Source: Patescibacteria group bacterium (lineage in GTDB: Bacteria > Patescibacteriota > Patescibacteriia > Patescibacteriales > UBA12465). From it: 32,740 bases of DNA. The stretch's first letter is position 1, and every line of letters begins with the position of its first letter. This document shows, piece by piece, positions 1-6,310 of the stretch. The notes under the pieces were generated by a model. That model was not told where the DNA came from and searched no databases. It worked only from the letters and a program-made list of their open reading frames with translations. The DNA lies in NCBI GenBank assembly GCA_028705215.1, contig JAQWDY010000001.1, positions 96,785 through 129,524 of the forward strand, given 5' to 3'. The position numbers and the translations under genes are program-made.

Positions 1-837
1 GATGCTGATATTTCACGTGCTTGGGCACCACTGAATGCTAAAAAAAGTCGAGTAAAATTCTTGGTACCCAATACTCAAGTTAAGGCGAGGTTGATTATGT
101 ATGGAGTTAAAGAGAGTAGTATACTTATTACTGGCTTTCCTTTGCCAGTTGAAAATATTGGTGAGAAAAATGAGATATTAAAAAAAGATTTGACAAACCG
201 TATTTCTAATCTTGATGTAGATTACGTTTATCGCGAAAAAGAAAAGGCGTTGCTTAAAAAAATAATCCCTGATGCGTTGGAGAATAGGAAAAAGAGACCC
301 ATTAGTATTACTTTTGCGGTTGGCGGTGCGGGGGCACAAAAAGAAATAGGTGGTGAAATTGTGAAAAGATTAGCTTCTCATATAGCAAGGGGAGAGTTTA
401 TAGTTAATTTAATTGCTGGCGTTAGATCTGAGGTAAAAAAATATTTTGAAACAGTGGTGAAAGAAAGTAATTTAGAATTAGGAAAAGACGTAAATATAAT
501 TTATCATAAAGATAAGATTGAATATTTTAAATTATTTAATAAAGTCCTAAGGCAGACGGACATATTATGGACTAAGCCATCAGAGTTGTCTTTTTATAGT
601 GGTTTAGGCTTGCCAATTATTATGTCGGAAACAGTTGGCTCACAAGAAGATTTTAATCGCGCCTGGTTAATTGCTAATGGAGCCGGCATTGATAGTAAGG
701 ATTTGCGTCATGTAGATGAGTGGTTGCCTGATATGTTAAAATCAGGGCGCCTTGCACGAGCAGCGATGGATGGATATTTAAATGCAGAAAATCGAGGATA
801 TTATAATATTGAGAAAGTGATAAAAAATAAAATATGA
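1..837 (+). CDS. GT-B (MurG/GT28-like) glycosyltransferase-like protein, 5' end cut by window
   Basis: The reading frame is open from base 1, so the gene starts upstream and only its last 278 codons are seen. The TTG at 61 is an internal codon, not a convincing start. The visible part looks like the second half of a GT-B fold protein of the MurG/diacylglycerol glucosyltransferase type. It has a hinge segment ending in 'ITGFPLP' (about residues 42-48), a glycine-rich strand-loop 'FAVGGAGAQKE' (about 106-116), and a C-terminal acceptor region with 'KPSELSFYSGLGLPII' (about 193-208). Such proteins transfer sugars from nucleotide donors to lipids or polymers at the inner face of the membrane. The substrate cannot be told from sequence. 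The stop TGA overlaps the ATG of the exporter gene (ATGA), so the two are translationally coupled. An alternative is a catalytically dead GT-B homologue. Confidence 0.6.
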   Translation, partial: DADISRAWAPLNAKKSRVKFLVPNTQVKARLIMYGVKESSILITGFPLPVENIGEKNEILKKDLTNRISNLDVDYVYREKEKALLKKIIPDALENRKKRPISITFAVGGAGAQKEIGGEIVKRLASHIARGEFIVNLIAGVRSEVKKYFETVVKESNLELGKDVNIIYHKDKIEYFKLFNKVLRQTDILWTKPSELSFYSGLGLPIIMSETVGSQEDFNRAWLIANGAGIDSKDLRHVDEWLPDMLKSGRLARAAMDGYLNAENRGYYNIEKVIKNKI

Positions 838-1772
838 ACTGGTTAACAGTTGCCCTGACAGCTTATTTATTATTAGCTATAGCTAATCTTTTAGATAAGT
901 TTCTAGTTGACAATGTCTTAAAGAGCAGCAAAGCCTATGCCTTTATTAATGGCATGATGGGTTTGCTGGTTTTTGTTGTTGCTCCCTGGTTTTTAAATTG
1001 GCCTGGATTATTCTGGTTTTCCTTTGATATTTTTTCTGGTTTTTTATTTGCACTTGCCCTGTGGTCACTTTATGAAGCTTTAAAGCAAGGTGACGCTTCC
1101 CGGGTTTTGGTTTTTATAGGTGGCCTGACCCCAGTATTTTCAATTATATTATCTATTTTATTATTTCAGGAAAAATTTAGCGCTAATCAGTGGCTCGGAT
1201 TAGGATTCATGTTACTGGGCGTATCATTAATCGCCTTTTTACCGCAGCCAAGAAATTTTTTATGGCGCTTTCTTGGTAAATTGGGTATAAAAAAAGTTAA
1301 TTTTAGAGCGGGGATTGATATCGCTATAGTCTCTGCACTTTTTTATTCTCTTTATTTTGTAGCAACTAAACATGCTTATAATTATCAGCCATTTGTCAGC
1401 ACCTTCTTGTGGACGCGTTTAGGGGCGGCTTTTTTTGTTTCTTTATTTTTATTTAATAAAAAAAATAGATTGGATATTCTTGACTTATTTAAAAAGAAGA
1501 CGCCAACTAAAAATCAGAGCTTAGTAGTGCTAAATCAAGCATTGGGATCTAGTGGATTTTTATTGCAAAATTATGCAATTTCTTTAGGCTCGGTTGCCAT
1601 TATTAACGCCTTGCAGGGCTTCCAGTATGCCTTTTTATTAATTATCAGTTCAGTTTTAGCTGTTTTAGCGCCTAAGTTATTAAAAGAAACTTTTAGTTGG
1701 CCTATTGTTTTGCAAAAAACGGGAGCGGTTTTGTTGATTGGCATAGGTTTGTATTTTATTGCTTTAGCTTAA
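834..1772 (+). CDS. EamA/DMT-family transporter
   Basis: A 312-residue protein made almost entirely of hydrophobic helices, about ten by eye, in two similar halves. This is the layout of EamA (drug/metabolite transporter) exporters. The first half ends with the typical 'GGLTPVFSIILSILLFQEKFSANQWLGLGFMLLGVSL' region (read in pieces around residues 96-132: a GG-x-P turn, then E-K-F and a G-rich helix). The second half has the matching 'AIINALQGFQYAFLL' and 'LKETFSW' stretch near the end. These proteins export small metabolites or nucleotide-sugar-like compounds. The start overlaps the previous stop by four bases, and a hydrolase-like gene follows 7 bases later. The context of glycan genes suggests an envelope precursor as cargo, but that is inference. 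Confidence 0.8.
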   Translation: MNWLTVALTAYLLLAIANLLDKFLVDNVLKSSKAYAFINGMMGLLVFVVAPWFLNWPGLFWFSFDIFSGFLFALALWSLYEALKQGDASRVLVFIGGLTPVFSIILSILLFQEKFSANQWLGLGFMLLGVSLIAFLPQPRNFLWRFLGKLGIKKVNFRAGIDIAIVSALFYSLYFVATKHAYNYQPFVSTFLWTRLGAAFFVSLFLFNKKNRLDILDLFKKKTPTKNQSLVVLNQALGSSGFLLQNYAISLGSVAIINALQGFQYAFLLIISSVLAVLAPKLLKETFSWPIVLQKTGAVLLIGIGLYFIALA

Positions 1773-1779
1773 TTGTGCT

Positions 1780-2832
1780 ATGTTTTTTAAACGAATCAAA
1801 AAAATATTACATCGTCGATCAACCCGGTCGTTTGGCAATAAAAAATGGCTATGGTTATTTCTGGTTTTAATAATAATTGTATCCTTTTTTTATTTTACTA
1901 AAATCGCTAAAAATTATCCTTTAAAACAAGACTTAGATCATGCTCCTGATTTTTTCGGTGTTACCTTTTCTACTAAGTTTTGTGAAGAAATTGGCCTTGA
2001 TTGGAAGGAGACATATCTAGCTACTCTTGATGACTTAAAGGTCAAGGAAATACGACTTCCTATTTATTGGGACGAAATTGAGGCTGAGCCAGGTGTTTAT
2101 AATTTTTCCAAATATGATTATATAATTAGTGAAGGTGAAAAACGTGGTGTTAATTTTATTATAAATATTGGTTGGCGTCTGCCGCGTTGGCCGGAGTGCC
2201 ATGCTCCTGATTGGGCGAATAAGGAAACCCTGGAATCAACTAAGGCAAAGGTTGTTAGAATGTTGATAGCAACAGTTAATCATTACAAAGATTATGACTC
2301 AATTGTCGCTTGGCAATTAGAAAATGAGCCCTTTTTTAATGAATTTGGCGTTTGCCCAAAAAGTGATGAGTGGTTTTTTGAGAAAGAATTGGAAACGGTA
2401 AGAGCGCTAGATGATAGGCCGATAATGATTTCTGCCACCGGAGAATTGAGTTTATGGAGCAAGGAGGCGAAATTGGCTGATATTTTCGGTAGCACTTTAT
2501 ATCGAGTTGTTTGGGGTAATTGGACAGGTTATGTTCGTTATCCTATTCCAGCGTGGTTTTATCGTTTTAAGGCTTATTTAGCTGATATTAAACCGGAAAA
2601 TAGAGTAATTATAGAGTTGCAAGCAGAACCCTGGGTGCCGAAAGGAAGTATTATTTATCTTTCCGATGAAGAGGCAAATAAGTCTTTTAATATCGATCAG
2701 TTTAAGGCTAATTTGCAATTCGCTATAAACACTAAGTTTAAAAAGGCTTATTTATGGGGAGTTGAATGGTGGTATTATAAATATAAAAATGGCAACCCCG
2801 AATATTGGGAATTAGCCAAAACATTATTTTAA
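1780..2832 (+). CDS. Membrane-anchored clan GH-A-like glycoside hydrolase
   Basis: A 350-residue protein with a basic N-terminus and one membrane helix (about residues 23-40), then a domain that reads as a TIM-barrel glycosidase of clan GH-A. Seen directly: 'IRLPIYWDEIE' (91-101) and 'YDYIISEGEKRGV' typical of early barrel strands; 'WQLENEP' (178-184) with N182-E183, the usual acid/base of this clan; and 'IIELQAEPW' (277-285), where E279 (or E283) is the likely nucleophile. The region is spaced as expected for strands 4 and 7. Substrate and GH family cannot be assigned; cellulase- or beta-galactosidase-like folds are possible. The helix should place the domain outside the membrane. The next gene starts at the base after its stop codon, so it belongs to the same operon as the exporter and glycosyltransferases. 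Confidence 0.7.
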   Translation: MFFKRIKKILHRRSTRSFGNKKWLWLFLVLIIIVSFFYFTKIAKNYPLKQDLDHAPDFFGVTFSTKFCEEIGLDWKETYLATLDDLKVKEIRLPIYWDEIEAEPGVYNFSKYDYIISEGEKRGVNFIINIGWRLPRWPECHAPDWANKETLESTKAKVVRMLIATVNHYKDYDSIVAWQLENEPFFNEFGVCPKSDEWFFEKELETVRALDDRPIMISATGELSLWSKEAKLADIFGSTLYRVVWGNWTGYVRYPIPAWFYRFKAYLADIKPENRVIIELQAEPWVPKGSIIYLSDEEANKSFNIDQFKANLQFAINTKFKKAYLWGVEWWYYKYKNGNPEYWELAKTLF

Positions 2833-3540
2833 ATGTTATCTATTATTATTCCAACTTTAAATGAAGAAAAATACCTACCCCGTTTACTTGAGTCTATAAA
2901 AAGGCAAGAATTTTCTGATTATGAAATTATTGTGTCTGATGCCGGATCTAGTGATAAGACAAAAATGGTTGCAGAAAACTATGGTGCTAATTTTATTTTA
3001 AGTAATAAAATAAAACATCCGTCCTTTCAGCGCAACAAAGGGGCAGAAATTTCTAAAGGAGGCATTTTATTATTTTTAGATGCTGACTCTGTTTTACCAG
3101 ATGGATTTTTGCAAAAAACAGTTAATCAGTTTAAGGCAAAAAATTTAGTTAGCGCTGGTTTTTATATTAAATTTAATCCTAATCATTGGTATTATAATAT
3201 TTATTCTTTTATCTCAAATTCTATTTGTTTTTTTAAACAAAGAGGCCGTCACCCCGCTTCCGTCGGGGCAGGCATCGTGGCTAAAAGGGACGCTCATTTC
3301 CTTATTAACGGCTTTGATTTAAGGGTTTTTTTGGCTGAGGATTATGATTATTGTTCGCGTATTAATAGGATTGGTAAATTTAGAATGATTAAAGGTATTC
3401 GCTTGCTTTATTCATCTCGTCGCATACAAAAGGAGGGTTTTTGGATTTCTGGTTGGAAATGGTTTCGCATGGGACTTTATACTTTAACTTGTCGTTCCAT
3501 TAAAAAAGAAATAATAAAATATGATTTCGGTAAATTTTAA
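2833..3540 (+). CDS. Family 2 glycosyltransferase
   Basis: A 235-residue GT-A fold enzyme of family GT2. The N-terminus 'MLSIIIPTLNEEKYLPRLLESI' region gives the first strand and helix. D36 in 'VSDAGSSDKT' binds the nucleotide, the metal-binding DxD is D83-A-D85 in 'FLDADS', and the likely general base is in 'LAEDYDY' (E169-D170). 'RNKG' (67-70) is the usual GT2 turn. It would transfer a sugar from an NDP- or lipid-linked donor at the cytoplasmic face. No membrane helices are obvious apart from a weakly hydrophobic C-terminal part, so it is likely soluble or peripheral. Translation starts immediately after the hydrolase stop, and its 3' end overlaps the DoxX-like gene by 20 bases, so it is well inside an operon. 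Confidence 0.85.
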   Translation: MLSIIIPTLNEEKYLPRLLESIKRQEFSDYEIIVSDAGSSDKTKMVAENYGANFILSNKIKHPSFQRNKGAEISKGGILLFLDADSVLPDGFLQKTVNQFKAKNLVSAGFYIKFNPNHWYYNIYSFISNSICFFKQRGRHPASVGAGIVAKRDAHFLINGFDLRVFLAEDYDYCSRINRIGKFRMIKGIRLLYSSRRIQKEGFWISGWKWFRMGLYTLTCRSIKKEIIKYDFGKF

Positions 3541-3928
3541 AAAGAGCCCAGAAAACTTGTTAAGAATTTTAATAGCTTTAACCTTTTTATCCGCTGGAAT
3601 TTTTAGGGTTATAAATCCAAGCTTTGCTAGTCTGGAGTTGAAAAATTTATACTTGCCAGCATTTTTTAGTTTGCCCCTGATTTTTTTGGAAATAGGTGGA
3701 GGGGCATATCTTTTAACAAGAGGAAAGTATTATCGTCAAGTTTTACTTATTTTTATTATCTTTTTAATTTTTGCCCTGACAAATGCTTTAAGAGTTGATT
3801 TTGCTGGTTTGGTTAAAAACGTTAGCGAGCTTTTTGTTTTTAATTTAACGCCAACCGATTTCTTTCTACACTTTGTTTTACTCGTTGTTTTATTGTTTCT
3901 ATTTTTGAAGAAAAAGAAAACTATTTAA
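3521..3928 (+). CDS. DoxX-like small integral membrane protein
   Basis: A 135-residue protein with four hydrophobic helices. The first, 'LRILIALTFLSAGIFRVINP' (about residues 14-33), matches the start of DoxX/DoxD-type proteins, where an arginine or lysine precedes a conserved Asn-Pro after helix 1. The function of such proteins in bacteria is poorly defined; some are linked to redox processes at the membrane. It overlaps the end of the GT2 gene by 20 bases and is the last gene before a strong terminator. It ends in a run of lysines. The family call rests on topology and the first helix only. Confidence 0.5.
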   Translation: MISVNFKKSPENLLRILIALTFLSAGIFRVINPSFASLELKNLYLPAFFSLPLIFLEIGGGAYLLTRGKYYRQVLLIFIIFLIFALTNALRVDFAGLVKNVSELFVFNLTPTDFFLHFVLLVVLLFLFLKKKKTI

Positions 3929-3933
3929 TAAAT

Positions 3934-3963
3934 AAAAATAGTCCTCATTGTAGGACTATTTTT
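3934..3963. terminator. Bidirectional intrinsic terminator (end of glycan operon / tRNA-Gly)
   Basis: A perfect 12-bp stem, AAAAATAGTCCT against AGGACTATTTTT, around the six-base loop CATTGT. A-runs on one side and T-runs on the other give U-tracts in both directions. It ends the + strand glycan operon and the - strand tRNA-Gly transcript. Confidence 0.85.
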
Positions 3964-3970
3964 CTAAGTG

Positions 3971-4043
3971 AGCGGGTAACGGGAATCGAACCCGTCTCTT
4001 CAGCTTGGAAGGCTGACATAATAAACCACTATACGATACCCGC
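3971..4043 (-). tRNA. tRNA-Gly (anticodon TCC)
   Basis: Read on the minus strand this 73-base stretch folds as a complete tRNA. The acceptor stem is GCGGGTA/TACCCGC, the anticodon arm is TCAGC-CTTCCAA-GCTGA giving anticodon TCC, and the T arm is ACGGG-TTCGATT-CCCGT. The discriminator base is T and CCA is not encoded. It has its own promoter at 4064-4092. Confidence 0.95.
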
Positions 4044-4063
4044 CTGATTAAAAACTATTTTAA

Positions 4064-4092
4064 ATATTATAAGAAAATACTAGGAAAGTCAA
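4064..4092 (-). promoter_or_regulatory. Promoter for tRNA-Gly
   Basis: On the minus strand TTGACT (4087-4092) is followed after 17 bases by TAATAT (4064-4069). A TATAAT lies two bases nearer (4066-4071, 15-base spacer). Start of transcription would fall a few bases before the tRNA 5' end at 4043. Confidence 0.65.
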
Positions 4093-4099
4093 TTTTTAG

Positions 4100-5269
4100 T
4101 TATTTTGTATCTGTAATAAAAGAAATTGAAAAAAATGCTGGAATAAGAATTATAGCTAGAACTAAAAAGACATAGTTTATTGGTAAAAATAATATACTTA
4201 AGGCGCCAAAGGCAGCGCCGATTACATAACCTAAGGGCCCGGTCATTCGAAACACATTAATTAAACCCAAATCTTTAGCACTTACGTTTTTAAAAAAATA
4301 TGAATCACGAGTGGCCTCAACCATGGCTGCGCCAACGCGACTAAAAAATAATGTAATTGCCCACAAAATTACAGCCGGAGTTTTAATATAGAAAAATAAT
4401 AAAGAAGAGGCAAAAATTATAAGTAGGCCTAAAAGCATTATCTCTTTTTCTCCCAGATATTTATCAGCCATTAAGCCAACGGGTATTTCAAAGATGACAA
4501 AAGGCAAGAGCATAAAAGAAAACATCCAACCTAAATTAGCCCAATCAATACCAAGTGTTTGGTGAAGATATATAGGAATATATAATACCACGCCACTGAA
4601 AAATATATTTAAAGCAGTGGCCGCAATAAAAACGCCTTTCAAATTTTGGTTTTTCCATATTTTTAGAAAACTGACAATAATTTTTTCCTTAGTTTTCTTT
4701 GTTTTATCTTTTAAATTATTTTTTTGTTTTTCAATTACTAAAAATACGGGGATCAATAAAAGGGCTGCTAATAGAAATGGCAAGGAATAACCGCCTTTTT
4801 CAATTAAATTAGCGGAAATTATAGGACCTATAATCCAACCAAGATTATAGAAAGTTAGGTAGATCGTTCTTATTTTTCCGGTGTCCTTATCATCAGAAAC
4901 CTCTTCTAAGTAAATATCGATATTAATCCAAATTAAATTAGAAGTGACTATAAAAAGCATTAAACTAACAGTGGCGGAAATGGGTCCGCTAGTCGCGGCC
5001 AGTGAAAGCAAGCTCGCGCCGAGTAAAATAAGGATATTTTTACTAGTAAAATAATTACCCAATTTATGGATTATATTTGGAAAATTAGCGATCGTTATTA
5101 AGGTGATAAAGTTGCTGATAACAAAAAACAAACTTATCCAACTAAGGCTAATGTGTTTTTCCAAGAAACTAGATTGGATATAAGATATAAGGGCAACTGA
5201 AGAAGCAATTATAAATCCGAGAAAGTATAAAGTCACCCTTCTTGCCTTATTAGCTTTTTTTACTGGCAT
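4100..5269 (-). CDS. MFS-family transporter
   Basis: A 389-residue protein with about twelve hydrophobic helices in two six-helix halves joined by a charged loop 'KQKNNLKDKTKKTKEK' (about residues 180-195), as in major facilitator transporters. The second half contains 'FEIPVGLMADKYLGEKE', close to the MFS loop motif between helices 8 and 9 (G-x-x-x-D-K/R-x-G), and 'RVGAAMVEATRDSYFFKNV', typical of drug/metabolite MFS proteins. The substrate cannot be predicted. Its start lies inside the 3' end of lgt (20-base overlap), so it is co-transcribed with lgt and probably coupled in translation. Confidence 0.8.
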   Translation of the reverse strand: MPVKKANKARRVTLYFLGFIIASSVALISYIQSSFLEKHISLSWISLFFVISNFITLITIANFPNIIHKLGNYFTSKNILILLGASLLSLAATSGPISATVSLMLFIVTSNLIWINIDIYLEEVSDDKDTGKIRTIYLTFYNLGWIIGPIISANLIEKGGYSLPFLLAALLLIPVFLVIEKQKNNLKDKTKKTKEKIIVSFLKIWKNQNLKGVFIAATALNIFFSGVVLYIPIYLHQTLGIDWANLGWMFSFMLLPFVIFEIPVGLMADKYLGEKEIMLLGLLIIFASSLLFFYIKTPAVILWAITLFFSRVGAAMVEATRDSYFFKNVSAKDLGLINVFRMTGPLGYVIGAAFGALSILFLPINYVFLVLAIILIPAFFSISFITDTK

Positions 5270-6080
5270 GAATGTTAATAATTAAAATAAAAACGGCAAC
5301 AAAAATAAAAAATAGACTAATTATTTGTGGCCATCGTAAATAAAATAGAATTAAGGTATCATCAAGACGAATAAATTCTAAAAAGAAACGTAATATAGAA
5401 TATAATATCACATAAGTGGCGGTTACTACAACATAGGATGACGTTAAGTGGCTGCTTGTTTTTTTATGAAGATTAATTTTCTCTATCATTATAATTAGTA
5501 AGATAAAAATTACAAATGAGCCCAAACTTTCATATAGAAAAGTTGGATGAAAATGAGTGTGGTTTAAGAAATCAAAGGGACGATTTATTATTTCAATTGG
5601 AATTCCCCAAGGTAGACTTGTCGGGAGGCCAAATAATTCTTGATTAAAATAGTTACCAAATCGGCCGATTGCTTGGCCTAAGGCTAGTCCCGGTACAAGC
5701 ATTGCCGTCATTTTAAAAAATGGCATTTTTTCTCTTTTTGAAAAAAAATAAATGACAATTAATCCAGCAATAATTGCTCCATGAATAGCTAGTCCTCCTT
5801 GCCAAATTTTTAATATTTGCGAAGGGTTATCAATATAGTAGGGGAGAAATAGAAGGACGTCATACAAGCGAGCGCCAATTAATCCAAAAATTATTAAATA
5901 AAAACTTAAGTCAATAACTTTTTCTGAATTAAAATTAAAATATTTTTTCCCTAAACGAAGAGTGATAAGAAGTGCTGCTAGAATTCCTAAACTAACAAAA
6001 AGGCCATACCAACGTAAAGCAAAGGGACCAAAAGTTGTAATTATAGGTTGCGGAAAAAAATTATGAAGAAGATTAAACAT
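5250..6080 (-). CDS. lgt: Prolipoprotein diacylglyceryl transferase
   Basis: Lgt transfers diacylglycerol from phosphatidylglycerol to the lipobox cysteine of prolipoproteins, the first step of lipoprotein maturation. The 276 residues give about seven membrane helices. The family signature 'GRFGNYFNQELFG' is at 139-151. H100 in 'GGLAIHG', R140 in the signature and R238 in 'FIRLD' match the essential His and Arg residues known for the E. coli enzyme. Length is normal. The ATG lies only 6 bases past the -10 at 6087-6092, so the mRNA may be leaderless. LspA, the next enzyme in the pathway, is at 27566-28033. Confidence 0.95.
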   Translation of the reverse strand: MFNLLHNFFPQPIITTFGPFALRWYGLFVSLGILAALLITLRLGKKYFNFNSEKVIDLSFYLIIFGLIGARLYDVLLFLPYYIDNPSQILKIWQGGLAIHGAIIAGLIVIYFFSKREKMPFFKMTAMLVPGLALGQAIGRFGNYFNQELFGLPTSLPWGIPIEIINRPFDFLNHTHFHPTFLYESLGSFVIFILLIIMIEKINLHKKTSSHLTSSYVVVTATYVILYSILRFFLEFIRLDDTLILFYLRWPQIISLFFIFVAVFILIINIHASKKS

Positions 6081-6086
6081 ATTTAA

Positions 6087-6115
6087 ATTTTAGCAATTAA
6101 CAGCAATTAAAGCAA
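6087..6115 (-). promoter_or_regulatory. Promoter for lgt-MFS, probably leaderless
   Basis: On the minus strand TTGCTT (6110-6115) and TAAAAT (6087-6092) are separated by 17 bases. The start codon at 6080 is where transcription should begin. It sits directly behind the tRNA-Leu terminator. Confidence 0.55.
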
Positions 6116-6121
6116 AATAAA

Positions 6122-6141
6122 AAACACCTTTTTAGGTGTTT
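6122..6141 (-). terminator. Intrinsic terminator of tRNA-Leu(TAG)
   Basis: An eight-base-pair stem AAACACCT/AGGTGTTT with a four-base loop, followed on the minus strand by TTTATTTT. It lies five bases beyond the tRNA 3' end. Confidence 0.8.
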
Positions 6142-6145
6142 CTTG

Positions 6146-6227
6146 TGCGGACGGAGAGACTCGAACTCTCAAGGGTCGCCCCGCTTGGTCCTAAGCCAAG
6201 TGCGTCTACCAGTTTCGCCACGTCCGC
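6146..6227 (-). tRNA. tRNA-Leu (anticodon TAG)
   Basis: An 82-base minus-strand tRNA. The acceptor is GCGGACG/CGTCCGC with discriminator A. The anticodon arm is CTTGG-CTTAGGA-CCAAG, anticodon TAG, followed by a long variable arm as expected for leucine, and the T arm is GAGAG-TTCGAGT-CTCTC. CCA is not encoded. Confidence 0.95.
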
Positions 6228-6236
6228 TTGTTTTAT

Positions 6237-6265
6237 ATATTAAATGATATTTTAAAGAAAGTAAA
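6237..6265 (-). promoter_or_regulatory. Promoter for tRNA-Leu(TAG)
   Basis: On the minus strand TTTACT (6260-6265) and TAATAT (6237-6242) with a 17-base spacer, about ten bases before the tRNA 5' end. Confidence 0.5.
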
Positions 6266-6270
6266 GTTTA

Positions 6271-6279
6271 TGTTATAAT
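6271..6279 (+). promoter_or_regulatory. Extended -10 promoter for ppsA
   Basis: TG at 6271-6272, one base, then a perfect TATAAT (6274-6279). No good -35 is seen 17 bases upstream. The extended -10 motif usually compensates for that. The start codon of ppsA is 31 bases downstream. Confidence 0.6.
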
Positions 6280-6310
6280 TAAAAAATAATAAAGTAATCA
6301 ATCTTCATTT

